Shown: positions 1 to 12,860 of the stretch, in pieces
How the letters are laid out: every line of letters starts with the position of its first letter
Numbering within the stretch: the stretch's first letter is position 1
Assembly: GCA_963669155.1 (NCBI GenBank)
Contig: OZ022580.1
Location: 18,358,090 to 18,422,089 of the forward strand
Source of the DNA: Arbacia lixula
Lineage: Eukaryota > Echinodermata > Echinoidea > Arbacioida > Arbaciidae
Direction: 5' to 3'
Length of the DNA stretch: 64,000 nucleotides
Notes under the pieces: model-generated
The model's input: the letters and a program-made list of their open reading frames with translations, nothing else
Database searches by the model: none
Told to the model about the DNA's origin: nothing
Translations under genes and position numbers: made by a program

Positions 1-582
1 TCCTAGGTCAAGCCAGGGGTCAGGCAGAAGATGCAATCACATACCCATGGGGAGAGGCGGGCCCACATGGCCAATGCCATATTCAGCACAGGAGCTAACA
101 AGGTGAGACAAACATAAGGGATGCTGACAGCATTGATCAGATTCTGGGGGGACATTTTTGACTTAATAACGACACAAGTTTGTCTTCCCTTGAACTTATC
201 ACAGCAACTTGTAGTCCATACCACAGTGATAATGGTTGCATTTTCTGTTATTGTGTATGATTCGATTGGCAAAATGACAGTGTCAGCAAATTCAGACAGC
301 ATTTCTAACTACCATATTTCACTGTGATTGGACCTTTTTTACACATGAATTAGAAAAATCTCATGCATATAAACATGTAAGTTTCTAGTAAAGTTTCCCA
401 TAATGTAACTCCAAAAAAGTTCTCCCATATATAGGAGTTGTTCACAATGTCTTCAACAATACCTGTTCATACACAATCTTACTCCACATGGTAGCATCAC
501 ATTCACACCAGTGGTCAAGGGTTTTGAATGTGGTCCATGTGTTAATACGTATTGTACTGGTACAGCGCAATTTTATAAAATG
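1..582. other. Unique AT-rich non-coding DNA
   Basis: Both strands carry only short open frames (under 100 codons) with no domain, no splice-site pattern and no low-complexity array. The two overlapping frames here run antisense to each other and look like chance frames. I see no promoter or RNA gene. Confidence 0.6.
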
Positions 583-957
583 CTATCAATGCGAACGAGC
601 CCACGACTGACACTCGGTTTCTACACCCCTCACAGCACAGCCTATTCACACTGACTCCCTGACACCTCCTGGGAGCACACACTCGCATCCCATCATCTAG
701 ATTTCATCAATGGCATTCAATGTGAATGAGCCCATGACTGACAATCAGTTACAACACCCCTCACAGCGCAGCCTATTCACACTGACTCCCTGATGCCTCC
801 TGGGAGCACACGCTCGCATCCCATCATCTAGATTTCATTAATGGCATTCAATGTGAACGAGCCCATGACTGACAATCAGTTACAACACCCCTCACAGCGC
901 AGCCTATTCACACTGACTCCCTGACGCCTCCTGGGAGCACACGCTAGCATCCCAGCA
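583..957. repeat. 131-bp tandem repeat, about 2.9 copies
   Basis: Three successive copies share the landmarks gagcccatgactgac, cctattcacactgactccct, cctcctgggagcacac and catctagatttcat. The word tgYgaaYgag starts at 590, 721 and 852, giving an exact period of 131 bp. Copies 2 and 3 are much closer to each other than to copy 1, which has several substitutions near its start. This suggests stepwise unequal exchange. No open frame spans the unit. It could be part of a larger dispersed repeat that amplified locally. Confidence 0.9.
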
Positions 958-1409
958 TCCACGGTGTGAGGTGTAGGGCATCGGAAGTCTTGTAATTGCA
1001 CCTTGGCAGCATCACCTGTCTACTCAAGCTGAGAGGGATACAGGTGACAAACTCACCAAAAACATCCGCATTTTAGCAGCTTCCATCAAGATTACAATGA
1101 AATGTGGATATAATGTAATTGGTTTCCTCCTCTGTCAAAGTACAGTTCTTTAATGCATGCGACAGAGAGAAAATTACTGTCACATATTTCAGGAACTCTT
1201 ATCCAAATTAAATTCAGTAATGGGGAAAGTGCAGATTTGTCTTCCTACAACATTACATGGTACAGTTTTCTCCCAACCTATATTTACTTGACAAAATCAA
1301 TGTGAAGTTTTTTTCAAAGGGCTTGTATGGCAAGAGGATGTGTGTTAATAATGGCGCATGATATTCACGGTATACCCCAGCAAACCTGCCAAGTATTAAA
1401 TGAGGAAGA
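958..1409. other. Unique spacer
   Basis: Plain AT-rich sequence between the 131-bp repeat and the GA tract. I see no gene or repeat in it. Confidence 0.55.
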
Positions 1410-1453
1410 TGGGAGAGAAAGAAAGGGTAGGAGAGAGAATACGAGAGAAAGAG

Positions 1454-1498
<45 letters not shown>

Positions 1499-1650
1499 CA
1501 GCGAGAGAGAGAAAAAGAGAAAAAGAGAGAAAGAGAGACAGAGAAAGAGAGACAGAGAAAGAGAGACAGAGAGAAAGAGAGACAGAGAAAGAGAGACAGA
1601 GAGAGAGAGAGACAGAGAGAAAGAGAGAATGAGAGACAGAGAGACAGAGG

Positions 1651-1692
<42 letters not shown>

Positions 1693-1695
1693 GAG
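1410..1695 (+). repeat. GA-rich simple-sequence tract
   Basis: The + strand is almost purely purine: (GA)n interrupted by AAAGAGAGACA-type units in which a single C appears about every 10-12 bases. Pure (GA)n blocks sit at about 1459-1490 and 1661-1686. Open frames on both strands through it encode only Arg/Glu or Leu/Ser runs and are not genes. Confidence 0.95.
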
Positions 1696-3163
1696 GGGGG
1701 AATCCAGGAAACAGACCATTTTGTTTGCATGCCTGACTTAGCACTCACTATAGCATGGAATACGTGAGGAAGTTTCTGCAGAAAACATTACAGATATTCT
1801 CAGCGACCTGAAATAACACAATCACATTTCACTAAATAAGAAGTCTTCAGCCGCTGATCTATGACTTGATTGGCAGGGGAAGCAAGTGAAACATTTTTTT
1901 TTTTTTTTTGAGACAGGAACAATTGTGCGGTTTGTAATTCAATGGTCTGAACCTTGGGTGAATAGTGTCTGATGCCCCGTGTACATCTTCTTTTAATTTT
2001 AAACTGCTACTGAGCCATTTAAACATTGATATAGGCTAGTGCAGTAGTGTCATCACATCCATTTTTCCACTGGCTTTTGGTTCTAAACATCACCTAACAT
2101 CCGCTTACAACAAAGAACAATATGTACTTTAAAAATTCACTCTACCAAGGTGATCTGTTGTGGATATTCCTCAATGCCCTACCTCAAATTACAAGCTCAC
2201 AGATATTCATTGAGGTGGGGTTTTTTTTACAGAATTTTCCATTGTAGCTTGTTGTCCAAAACTTCTGATAACATTGTTCATTGTACCTTCAAAGTGAACA
2301 AATTGTGATGTTTCCTCCTCTGATTTCATGCTGAGAATGTTGCGTGCCAAGCTCAAAACACACCGAGAAGGGTCATCATATCAGCCATTCAATGTCATGT
2401 TCAATACAGCCGGCAAGCGCTTTCCAGTCCCTCGCACTTAGATCTACTGAAAATAGATTGCTGGCAAATCCATCTATATTCAGCAAGTTCAAGTGCCAAT
2501 CACCCGCTAAAAGTGATTTGGGCTTTAGATCTTTTTTCATAATCCATAAATCACTTTGGGGACAGGTTTTCTAAGCAGAAAGTATGCCAGAGCTTGAACT
2601 CGTCACTGGTAATTCCATTTTGAAAGAGATGAGGAGGAAGATAAGAAACGATAACAGGGAACAATAGAGGAGGCGTGAAATGGGCAAGGAACAGAAACGC
2701 TTCATCAAACTTGTCATTGGAATGATTGAAAATGAGAAAAATTTAAATATAGTATTATAGTAGTTACCAATATTTAGATAAAGCGTACCTTAATGGCACG
2801 TTTATATTAATATGAGGGCCTGTCAAAATGGGGGGAAATATTCTTGGTTTTCATCCTAAACATCCTAAATGTAAATGATATTCTTGCACAATGCTTTAAA
2901 AGTAAAGAGAGACAAGTAAGGACATGAATGGAAAATGCATGTTTAAAAGGGACAAGAGAGGGGACACACATGTACATATGTAAACAAAAAGATAGAGAAA
3001 GAGTGTGTAAGATAAGATATGGAAAGGGAAAGTCAGTGATCTATAGTGAGAGATCTAAAGAGAGGCGAGAAGAGATACCCATGTAGATAGAGAGAGATGG
3101 GGAGCAATGGATCCATAAGCAGAAAGAGGGGAAAATAAAAGGAAAGAAAAGCAGCTTAAGCAT

Positions 3164-3166
<3 letters not shown>
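1696..3166. other. Unique AT-rich DNA with short homopolymers
   Basis: No coding signal. Includes a 16-bp poly-T (1894-1909) and an 8-bp poly-T near 2221. From about 2620 to 3160 the + strand becomes mildly purine-rich and grades into the GA array that follows. Confidence 0.55.
1894..1909. repeat. Poly-T tract, 16 bp
   Basis: Sixteen uninterrupted T in otherwise mixed sequence. No retroposon body or target duplication is evident beside it. Confidence 0.9.

Positions 3167-3209
<43 letters not shown>
3167..3209 (+). repeat. (AG)n microsatellite
   Basis: About 21 uninterrupted AG units. Confidence 0.95.
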
Positions 3210-3211
<2 letters not shown>

Positions 3212-3914
3212 CAAGGATGTGAACGATGCTCTTGAAAGGCGAGACACAGGAAGCATGATAAGGCTCAGGGGACCGTCTCAAATGGAAGATGCTAAAGATC
3301 TCCTCCACTGATGTCGCCAGTGCCCATGGTAACCCCTCCACTCCTCCACTCCTCCAGGGCTCTGTTTTTCACTCCCTCGTTCCTGTAGCATCATCAGGCC
3401 TCTACTTACAGCCATGTCTCATTACATACTTGAATGTTGCATGGCCATGTTTTCCAAGTTGAGATGAGAATCTATTGCTTCCTCTTCTTTTGTAAAAATA
3501 TAAGGGCAGAGCCTAGTATAGATTACAAAAGGATGCTACCTTCTTTTCTCAGAAGCTATACATCGGGACGCCACAAGAGGGGGGTGGGGAACGAAAATAT
3601 GTAATACCTTAATACCTTACCACAACAATAATACAGTCAATTCATAGCACAATGTTCCAAGGTTAGCGCAATCCATGTAAAATTGGAATATGTTGCAGAG
3701 CAATAAATATCACAAGTGTATGGTACATGTGAGTCTCTTATTGTGCGTTGTATAGTTGCCCTCCAAAAGGCAATATCTGCCTTTGCCTTTTCCCTGAAGA
3801 GAGCCCAGGAGGCAATATGCCAGTCTGAGAGGCGATGAACATTTATGAATTCATGAGACGTTGTTAGATTGAGAATTCTCGGGGTACTTCCAGACCCTTG
3901 AAGTTAAAGGAAGA

Positions 3915-3918
<4 letters not shown>
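3210..3918. other. Unique spacer
   Basis: Mixed-composition DNA between two dinucleotide arrays. It contains a small doubled word (ctccactcctccact) near 3337 but no gene-like feature. Confidence 0.5.

Positions 3919-3957
<39 letters not shown>
3919..3957 (+). repeat. (TC)n microsatellite
   Basis: About 19 uninterrupted TC units. Confidence 0.95.
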
Positions 3958-3961
<4 letters not shown>

Positions 3962-4073
3962 TGCGCTACGATGAAAAAAGAAAATCTGGAGTTTCCATGA
4001 TAGTGGAATTTCTCCTGTGAGCCATATCATTTGGACATATAGCTACCTTGTGTGTTGCCCTTTTTGTCTTATG

Positions 4074-4410
4074 ATGTGTGGGTGTGTGGGTGTGTAGATA
4101 TATGGGTGAATAGATGTATGGTGGTCTGGGTACATGTGGGGTGTGTATGCATGTGTACTTGGATGTGTATATAAAAAAAAAATGTGTGCGAATGCAATCT
4201 ATACCATTTCATGCGTGACAGTATTTTTGTTTGTCCTATATTTTTTTTCTCCTAGTGTGTGCGTATATGTGTGTTTGTTGTGTCTGTTTGTGCGTGTGCA
4301 TGTGCGTATGTGTCTTGTGTATGTCTGTGTGTATGTGTGTGTGCTTGTGTGCACTGCATATATGCGTGTGTGGGTACATAAATGTGTGTGTGTGTGTGTG
4401 TGTGTGTCTT
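4074..4410 (+). repeat. Imperfect (TG)n array
   Basis: Degenerate TG-rich DNA (gtgtgggtgtgtgggtgtg, tgtgcgtgtgcatgtgcg) leads into a pure (GT)n core at 4383-4408. Alternating purine-pyrimidine DNA of this kind is Z-DNA prone. Overlapping frames rich in Cys/Val or His/Thr are artefacts of the repeat. Confidence 0.9.
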
Positions 4411-4450
4411 TCACACATTGACTGCTTCTTGAGGTGCATAAGAGGTGAGA

Positions 4451-4477
4451 GGGGATAGGGGGGTTTGGGGGGGTGGG
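4451..4477 (+). other. G-quadruplex motif
   Basis: Four G runs of 4, 6, 7 and 3 are separated by loops ata, ttt and t. This fits the canonical G3+N1-7 pattern on the + strand. It lies just downstream of the TG array. Confidence 0.7.
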
Positions 4478-7400
4478 TATATTTTGGTAGGCATTCTTGG
4501 CCGGGCCGCGGGGTAAGAATAACATACCGGGCGCTCATGCAGGGACCTGGCTATGCACTCATCTCTCCCTTGAGACAAACCCACCAACCCACAGGCATGC
4601 ATCAGGGATGGCCCAAGACCCTCTCGTCTACAGTAGATAGTAAACTACCACAGCTAGAAATGTGGCTAGAGAAACAGCGCTGAGTGCATGCGTAAATCAC
4701 CCTCATACATGAACAGACATTTATTTCTTCCTCTAGGTCAAGTCAGAGGCATGATAATTCATTTTGGCTACTTGTCTAAGTTTGCTCCTAGCTATAATGT
4801 TCAAGAGTTTTACCCTTAACTTTATCATTAATATTGGCATGAAGATGTGCATATACTAAGCCAATGGGTTTCCCAAGGCTCAATAATGCAAGGGTTAAAA
4901 GCTGTTGTTATTTTTTTTAATGTGAGCTACGTGAATGAAATCTAAATAGAAGCAGATAGGTAAATTTAAGGAACAGTTTGAAGTAGTCAGACTGATAATA
5001 TGAAAGTTATTCATGATTGAAAATTCAGTTCACTGTACTAAACCGTGAAGGGTCATACTGACTATCTCACTTGTCCCTGAGTCTGATAGATGTGCTAGGC
5101 ATTGTCTTGTGAATGCATTGTGGTTTGAATGATTACCATTTCCACACACTTGAGACTTTCTAAATGTTTATCTGAATTTCCTTGGGGGGTAGCTGGTGGT
5201 GATCTGAAGCACACTAGCAACATTCATTCCAGAGTGCGAGATTCGTCCGATTATGGAAATTCGCTCGACAACTTCACAATTGCGGTTCGCCATATCCTTC
5301 GCTAACGCTTTCTAGCTCCTCATGCTTCCATTCCTATTAGGACTCTTTCATCTGCCCCTCCCCCTCCCATCCTACTGTTGATTCAGCAACAGACACAATT
5401 CACAAAAAGTCATTACAAGCCCTTGAAACTTTTTGTTGGGGCGGACAAAGGCCCCCCTTTTCCTTCCTGAGCTACCCCCAGACATGCTCCAGAGTGGGCT
5501 GGGGTAGGTCAAAAGAAATGACAAGCGAGTTGCATTCTTGGGCAGATCAGCTGCATGTCTTAAGCCCACTTGAGCACCGCACTCCAAGACAGGAGACTAA
5601 AGCACTTTCACTTTAACCTAATTCTTTGGGTTTCCCTTCACCTGGACGGTAAGTCCTCTGTCCCCGCAGTAGCTGGAACATTGAGAAGAAGAGAGAGAGA
5701 GCTTCACTGCAAACATTCAACATTCAACATGAGCAAATAGTCAATGTGGCCATGAATGCTTCTGTGTGTGCCAAAAGGATGTAAACTCCATTTTCTTCTT
5801 TTGGGGGGGTTACTGGTAAATAGAAAATTGCATTGATAGACCAGAACTGATCGATATTCAATGATTGAATCTGCATCAAGCGCAGTGGCTGTACAAGTAA
5901 GGACAAATGATTTGAGTATAATCTTTCATTTGTTTGAGAAAATGATGTGTAATTCACTCTTTGCATTGATAGGATTTATCCATAAATAAATGTGTGCATA
6001 TTATCTCCATAACTCTAAAAATGTTGTTAATGACCTTTTGGCACAGACCTCAGACAATGGGTGCTGCTTCCGCTGGGGGACAAGATACATTTTTGGGATG
6101 AGTTTCTTTATCGTTATCTTACGTAATCTTTGTTTGATTTTTCAGGACAATGCAAAGTGATTCATGACTTAATAGCATTGCATTCTCCCATAAGCACTAT
6201 TGATGATAGACAGGTGATTCATTGTATTTTTCTTTCTTAAATGTGATTTTCGTAGAATTGTGATGAAATCAAGACCGTCATAAAACATATCATGATGCAG
6301 TGCATGATGTATGAGCACGTTTCTGAGTGAAAAGCATGACTGAAATATGTTGGTCACGACCTCCTATTTGCGGTTCCATTCAGCAGTTTCCTAGATGGCC
6401 GCTTGAATAATTCATCAATGCCTCTAAGTCTTATTCGAGTCAGTCTATCCGTCTGTTTGTATGTCTGCATACATGTGTGTGTATGTCTCGCTGGAGAGAT
6501 GAATTACTCTCCAGAAACTTTCATTCAGTTCCTTATGCAGCATTTGTCAAAACTCTAAATAATGCAAGTTGCACAGCAGGCTTTCCAATATCTCAATCTG
6601 ATGTTTTTACACTATCACACATCAGTGTTCGTGCCCTCTGGTGTTTATTCGTAGTCTCTATTTGTAGCCATTCTCTCAGCGCGATGAAGTAATTATGAAT
6701 ATTTTAATGAATAATCACTATCGTCTCATCCATTTCTAATCAAAGCAGCATCCATGCAGTAGCGATGTCTTATCTTGTTTTTAAGACAGAAGAATTGCTA
6801 GAGCTTTTCATTTGTGAAAACTGCATTTCAATGGGTGCCTGTAATGCATGGACATTACTATTGGCTCAATCTATGTTAGGTGGCATGCTGCTATATTGGC
6901 ACAATGTGTACTAATTGTGCCAATATGCACCAATGGTTCAGATGCATCTCACTCCATAAGTAACCCCAATATCCCCTTGATTAATATTGAAATGTCATGA
7001 GGTATGTACAAAACAGGTCTCTCAGAATCCAGAATCCTGACAGATTTGGGGTTTACAACAAACAAGAGTTTCGTCACGTTTTCCAGTATTATTTCTTGAC
7101 TGGCTGGCAAGTGTCTGTGGCTGTGCCTGTTCCGTGAATAATGCATGCGTGAGAACAGACACTGAGCTTTCGGTTTGGGCCTAGACGGTTTACACCTCGG
7201 CCTGTTCACACTGTTAAGCCTCTCCTCCAGTGTAAAGAGGTGTTCAGTACTAGTACATGACCCTGTTTACACAAACTACAGCTCCGAACACAACAATCCT
7301 TTGAATTGCCACACAATCACTACATTATGAGCAACCTTTCCTCATCTAGTTTCACTTTTATGAACGTAATTCTACTTTTCAGAGCTTTACATTCAGTATT

Positions 7401-7592
7401 TTGTGTTTAAACTGAATCTACAATTGATATCTGAGATTTGGTTCATATTTTAATCCAAACACGACGTAAATGTTGGTCTTGGAATTGACAATAAAAATTG
7501 CAGTGGAAACAGGGAAATGCCACCGCATCCATCCCTCGGATATTTACCCGGCGTATGTGAACTTCACGCCATGGAGCGGGCGAGGTGGTGGT
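4478..7592. other. Unique DNA without recognisable genes
   Basis: About 3.1 kb with only chance-length open frames (up to 86 codons). Positions 5235-5320 are locally richer in CpG. A 13-bp-stem hairpin at 6893-6926 is listed separately. I see no promoter, splice-bounded frame or RNA gene. Confidence 0.5.
6893..6926. repeat. Perfect inverted repeat, 13-bp arms
   Basis: Arm atattggcacaat (6893-6905) is exactly complementary to 6914-6926, with an 8-nt loop. No T-run follows, so it is not terminator-like. It may be the core of a decayed MITE. Confidence 0.8.
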
Positions 7593-7613
7593 GGGGGGGG
7601 GGGGGGGGGGGGG
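7593..7613 (+). repeat. Poly-G tract, 21 bp
   Basis: Twenty-one uninterrupted G preceded by ggtggtggt. Such runs form G-quadruplexes and are prone to length errors in sequencing. Confidence 0.9.
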
Positions 7614-9489
7614 AGCCAACAGGGATGGCGTTTTACACGTCGACTCCGAACGAGTGCAAGACAAGGACCCATGTTAATGAGGGCAGAAGCCCCAGGGGGA
7701 AAGCAGGCAAAAGGCAGAGAATCACGTTGGGGATATTTCCTCTCCCCTTTCGTCTTAATAATGATTTTCCTAGTTTGCATCATGTGTTAATGATCATAAA
7801 TGGCATGATGTGACAGGTTTTTCTTCCCTTTTTGAAACACTTTCTTGATATTTGATTTTGTCATGTATTAACTCCTTCTCTGCCAGACTTCCCATAGCCC
7901 TATGGGAAAGGTGTGCAAAAATGCCTCAATGGCGCATTAAGAGTTAATGAGCATAAATGTTGTGTGATGATGTAGCGGATTTAACCTACAGTATACTATT
8001 CCTAGTTCAACAAAGGAGTATGGTGTCCCCTATTTCTTTCCTTCTTTAATGATCTCCTTGTGTATTTCTCATATTAACGAACATAAATGACACTAGGTGA
8101 CAGGACCAATGTATTTAATGTATGGCATCCATCATTCTATGAGGGAGATATCAACCACACATTATTACTATCAAAGCAAGAGAATCTTGTTTTGTTTTTT
8201 TCCCTCTGTTTTCCTTCGTTCATAATGATCTCCTCAAGTGTTTCTAATGTTTTCTTGAACTCACATGGAGCGTGGTGACAGGATGGATTCACTGCAGCGC
8301 GGAGCAGGAGAGACACTAACAACAATACAGCTGATTGATTTTATCGGGCAAAAGATGAGAGGTTCGGGCAAATGGCAGATAAAGCTCTGCTGGCCATTTC
8401 CATTAATGGCTATTATGTCTATGAATAGCTCATGCACCATGGTTGCCATCTCGGATTGTTTTTTTTTTCTGCGTAACCTTTAGATATGAGCATAATCATG
8501 ATTTTTCTCCTCAACTCACATTGTGCATCATTGCTCCATTTGTTTTATAACATGAGGTTGAAAAGCACTCACAAATGTCTCTCTTTTTCTCCTCTGTTTC
8601 AGGAGTATGATGTTGAAACATACATACATGTAGAACAGAATAACTTGAGCTTTGTTTCTTTATGTGATAAAAATTATCATTTATAACCATACTGACCTAC
8701 CAGTAAGATGATAATGGAGTTAGATAAACTGGTGCATCAAGCATGACTTGGACTCTAACTGAGATTTGTAGAGAATGGATCCTTTATAGCAGCCATCAAC
8801 CTCTCTCTTCCTTCTCATCTCTCTCATTCCTTCCATTGCCATGCATCTCAGTCGCTCGGGTAATGAGGGATTTGCAGGTAAAGTTTTGTTTTTGTATCGG
8901 GCAGCCGATGAAAAGCGGGCGACGAGTGACTACCTACTGGATACAGACTTGCGCTCCCAAAAAATATTTGCTCTGAAAATAGGGTAGCTTTCATTGGCTA
9001 GACATCCACCATAAGCTGTTTTCACACAAATCTCTCTCCATCTCTGCTCTTTCGATCCAAATAGAGTTGCTCTTTTTTTTTCTTCCTCCTGAGTCCTCGC
9101 ATCTTTGAAACTCCCATTAGAACTTTACCCCGAGCCATCTATTTTCTCCATCAATAATCTCAAGTCTAATCACTTCCTATGCTATTATCATTCAGTATTT
9201 TCATCCATAGTTTCCATCATCTTCAGTTCTATCTGACACACTTTTCTCCATTTCCTGCAGGCTTAGATTGATTTTCTCTATTGATAGATATCTGCCAATC
9301 CATCTTCATGTAGATCTACCTTCCTACCTGCGTGAGATTCGTGTCTTGATCGCTCACTCTATCTGCTGACCCATCTTCCTAGATACGTAGTGTACATCTA
9401 AAACAGAGATGCACTCTTCTATCTTGAAACATGAGACTAAGTTCAGATGTTAGCCTACTACACTCCATTTTAATCTCTCTTTCTCTGTA
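7614..9489. other. Unique DNA, gradually pyrimidine-rich at the 3' end
   Basis: No gene-like frame. A splice-acceptor-like stretch (pyrimidine tract then cag) occurs near 8585-8602, but no donor or convincing exon follows. From about 9000 the + strand becomes C/T-rich toward the TC array at 9500. Confidence 0.5.
7868..7951. repeat. Small palindromic element, possible MITE remnant
   Basis: Ends read attaactcctt and, on the other strand, cattaactcttaa, giving imperfect inverted ends over about 10 bp. A near-perfect inner palindrome, cccatagccctatggg, lies between them. I cannot assign target duplications. Confidence 0.35.
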
Positions 9490-9496
9490 TCTCTTA

Positions 9497-9499
<3 letters not shown>

Positions 9500-9554
<55 letters not shown>
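9500..9554 (+). repeat. (TC)n microsatellite
   Basis: About 27 uninterrupted CT/TC units at the start of a compound microsatellite cluster running to 9862. Confidence 0.95.
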
Positions 9555-9557
<3 letters not shown>

Positions 9558-9666
9558 TTCCCTGTATATAAATAGATAATGCATGTCTTTCCTTCTGTCT
9601 GTCCCTACTCTTTCTCGCTTTCCCTCATTACCTCTCCACCTTCCCCTTGATTTTTTCCTGTATGTG

Positions 9667-9823
<157 letters not shown>

Positions 9824-9846
9824 ACTCCCCCCTTCTACTTCGACAT

Positions 9847-9862
9847 CCCCCCCCCCCCCCCC
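9847..9862 (+). repeat. Poly-C tract, 16 bp
   Basis: Sixteen uninterrupted C about 24 bp after the CTGT array. Confidence 0.9.
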
Positions 9863-12538
9863 TCTCCATCATTCCTTCCTTCTTTTGTTCCTTTTCACCA
9901 TTTTAAAGGTAAACAGAGGGGCAGAACAGGTGTGACATTCGGGAAGCCACCCTGGTCAAACAGTTCGGGAGGGCCCCCTGGTACACATACACATACTATC
10001 CTACTCTGAGCAGGGGTGCATGAACGGGCACCAAGGGAAACCACCGAACCAGGTCGAAGGCAAAAGGTGAAGGTGACGGTGATGGTGGAAGTGGTGGCGG
10101 GGCGGTGGTGGCGGTAGAAAGAGTGGGAGGGTGCAAGGAAGCAGAGCTGGGTACACTTTACACACCTCTGCACACAGACGTGTGCAAATAGTGGCAAACA
10201 TTTCGCACATCCCGTACACGCATCAACGCATAACAGATAGCAAATGGAGAACAAACACAGGCCTGCGGCAAATGCAGTCATCTCTCCTCGGCCTAAATAA
10301 AATCTGTAAAATATCCTTGATTTCACAGAAATTGTGGATCAGTGACTTGTTAGAGAGCAAGTGATCCATAATTCTCAGCACAAAAATTGTCACATGATGT
10401 GTCAATTAAAGGTAAATGCATGTTGAAAAGGAACAAACATATAATCTCACTTTAGTTTGAAAGTTGTGCTAGTTTCTCAGGAACACAGTTTGAGTCTCTG
10501 AGATATAGATAAATAACGATCCTTTGACAGATGCAGAATGCACAAGTTTATATGCACTCTCAATGAGAGTGATTGACACTTAAATCTAAAACAAATGACC
10601 GAAATCTGGCATTTGTTTGATATTCATTGGTTTATTTCTAAAAAAAAACACTCGCCCTTATTGCTTATTGATTCAGTTCACATTTTACAGCAGTTGATCT
10701 AACTGATTGTTATCAAACAAATAAATTTCACTGATTAGATCCTATCATATGTCGATAACCACATTAAAATGTCAGTCATAACAGTGGTTCCTTTCTTTCT
10801 TTTCTTTCACGGATGGCACCATAAATCCACAGAATCTCCCATTCATATCCGGCTCTTTTTAGAATCCCTCTATTAAAGCCAACAGCAGAGCCAGTCAGTG
10901 CCATGCCCACGGACAGACAAACATACATACAGACAGACATACTCATGGTTTGATGGCTTCATTCCAGCCGTCAACACACACTGATGAATGGAACCAGAGA
11001 GAGACATCATTGTTGCGCTCTCCTATTTCTCAATGGATGGGTGGAAAAAATAAAAATTTGTCACAATGGACAATCTCGAGCCTGTGACCCCAACCAACTT
11101 GTGAAACTCATGCATAACAAATCACACCACCAACTCACCCATCCACACACATTCAAACACACCCAACGTGCTCGTGGAGGATCATAAACGGGATGGTATT
11201 TGTTCCCTGTAATAGCTTTATGGCACTTCAAAATAAATATGAAGAAGTGGATTGTGCCGAGGGATGGCTGCTATTTTTAGTCAATAAATCACAACATGGT
11301 CTTCATATGCACCTAGCCATCCACACAAATGTGTACACATGGCATCATTAGACATGGAAACTCTACTTACGCTCATAATATAGTTCACAATATGACACCT
11401 ATGCCTATTTTCATCACTGGCGAATACATAGCCTTCTATTCCACACCCCTATGTTTAATTTTCGCCACTGGCGAATACATAGCCTTCTATTCCAGACCCC
11501 ATTCAGTTGCAGCGCGCTTCTAACATCTACAAACCTGTGTTTGAGTCTCGCATCTCTCTTTCCACACTAAATGTTCACACATATGAACTTAGTGCCTACC
11601 CTGTTACCACCTCATCTTCATTTCTACTTTCTCTTTCTTTCTCTGCCTCTACTGGAATCTGGACCAGAGGGTGTAAACTTGCAGTGGAAAAAGGCCGAGA
11701 AGGATATAAAACGTGATGAGATTTTTATGCCGTGCGGAGGACAATGAATGAATGTGAAAACAAGCCGTACAGGCAGACCTAGTGCTGACTGCCAAGGGTG
11801 TACCATTACCACCCCAAGTATTTTTGCAGGTTAAGATAAGTTTACACTGGCATTACACCTTTAGTCTCATTTCAAGGGAATTTGCTTTTTCCTGCTTCAA
11901 TCATGAGGGAAGCAAGATTATACATACTGCACATGTACAGTAAATAAGATGATGAGCTTAATCATTCCATGTTTGAATGCATTTACTTCTTTAATACACA
12001 ATTGTTTCGAATATTTTCTTCGTTGGATTTTTACCAATTTTTTTACAAAGATATTTGGCAATGTGCTCTTCCATATCTCCTGAATAATATATATATATAT
12101 ATTGTCTTCATTCATTTTGAAAACCAGTATTAGCTGTCTTAGCTCCAAATCAAGGGATGTGCAGAAGGAACAATTGACTTTATGGCACAAAATGGGCTGA
12201 TTCACATTTGCTTGTCCACAATGTAAACAGACTGGTCTACAAAGTCAGGTTGTCAAAAAGTTCCACATAAGTTGTTTTTTTCCTTCTGTTAGAGGGCAAA
12301 TAGTTTGTGTATGCCGCATAATATGTGCAATAGTCACTAGTATGCACTCCATGTATATAAGTAACAAGTGCAGCTGGCTGGGTAGGAGACTAGTCTACAT
12401 CTGGAGAAGATTTAAATGTCAGATCAGTTAACCCATTTAGGTCACATGATCAAGAGCTTGGAGGTAAGGTGTACACTTGACCCTCTGCCCATGGGGTCAC
12501 TGGCAGCACTGGACAATGGAATGTCAGAGCAGGCTAGC
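9863..12538. other. Mostly unique DNA with a few small repeats
   Basis: Contains a GGT/GGC-rich stretch (about 10063-10118), a 51-bp tandem duplication (listed separately) and an (AT)n of about 19 bp at 12085-12103. No supported gene. Confidence 0.5.
11404..11505. repeat. 51-bp tandem duplication
   Basis: Words cactggcgaatacatagc and cttctattccaSac start at 11415 and again 51 bp later at 11466, with few differences. Because 51 is a multiple of three, one frame shows a repeated peptide, but that frame has no other coding support. Confidence 0.85.
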
Positions 12539-12640
12539 TGGACCAGGACGGAGAGGCACGGTGGGGGAGAGAGAGGGGAAGAGAGGTGGGGATAGAGGGA
12601 AGGGGTGGATGAAGGAGAGAAGGGGTGTGTGAGAAAGAGG

Positions 12641-12685
<45 letters not shown>

Positions 12686-12860
12686 AGAGAGGGGGGAGAA
12701 AGAGAGAGGGGGATATAGAAGAGGACAGGATGATAGAGTTTAGAGAGCAGGTAGAGATAAGAATAGAACGTAAAATAGTAAAAGTGGAGAGCAGCGAAGA
12801 TAAGAGATGAAAAGAGGAGAGCACAGAGGAGAAGGGAAGCAAAGGAAAGAGAAAAGATAA
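12539..12860 (+). repeat. Purine-rich tract with (GA)n core
   Basis: The + strand is nearly all purine, with a pure (GA)n at about 12645-12678 followed by G-runs (ggggggagag). The tract decays into looser A/G-rich sequence to about 12860. Triplex-prone. Confidence 0.85.

Noticed and set aside
583-957. Possible CRISPR array
   Set aside because: Units are 131-bp tandem copies with no short repeat alternating with unique spacers, and the sequence context is eukaryotic.
1253-1748. Arg-Glu and Leu-Ser rich frames
   Set aside because: Products of the GA tract on both strands.
8585-8686. Pyrimidine tract plus cag followed by an open stretch, like a splice acceptor and exon
   Set aside because: No donor site or recognisable peptide, and the stretch runs to a stop. 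One acceptor-like site per few kb is expected by chance.
11329-11523. Frame with a repeated 17-residue peptide
   Set aside because: The peptide repeat follows from the 51-bp tandem duplication. No independent coding evidence.
11505-11555. B-box-like gtttgagtctc, possible tRNA or SINE
   Set aside because: No A box at the right distance and no cloverleaf. Match too weak to call.
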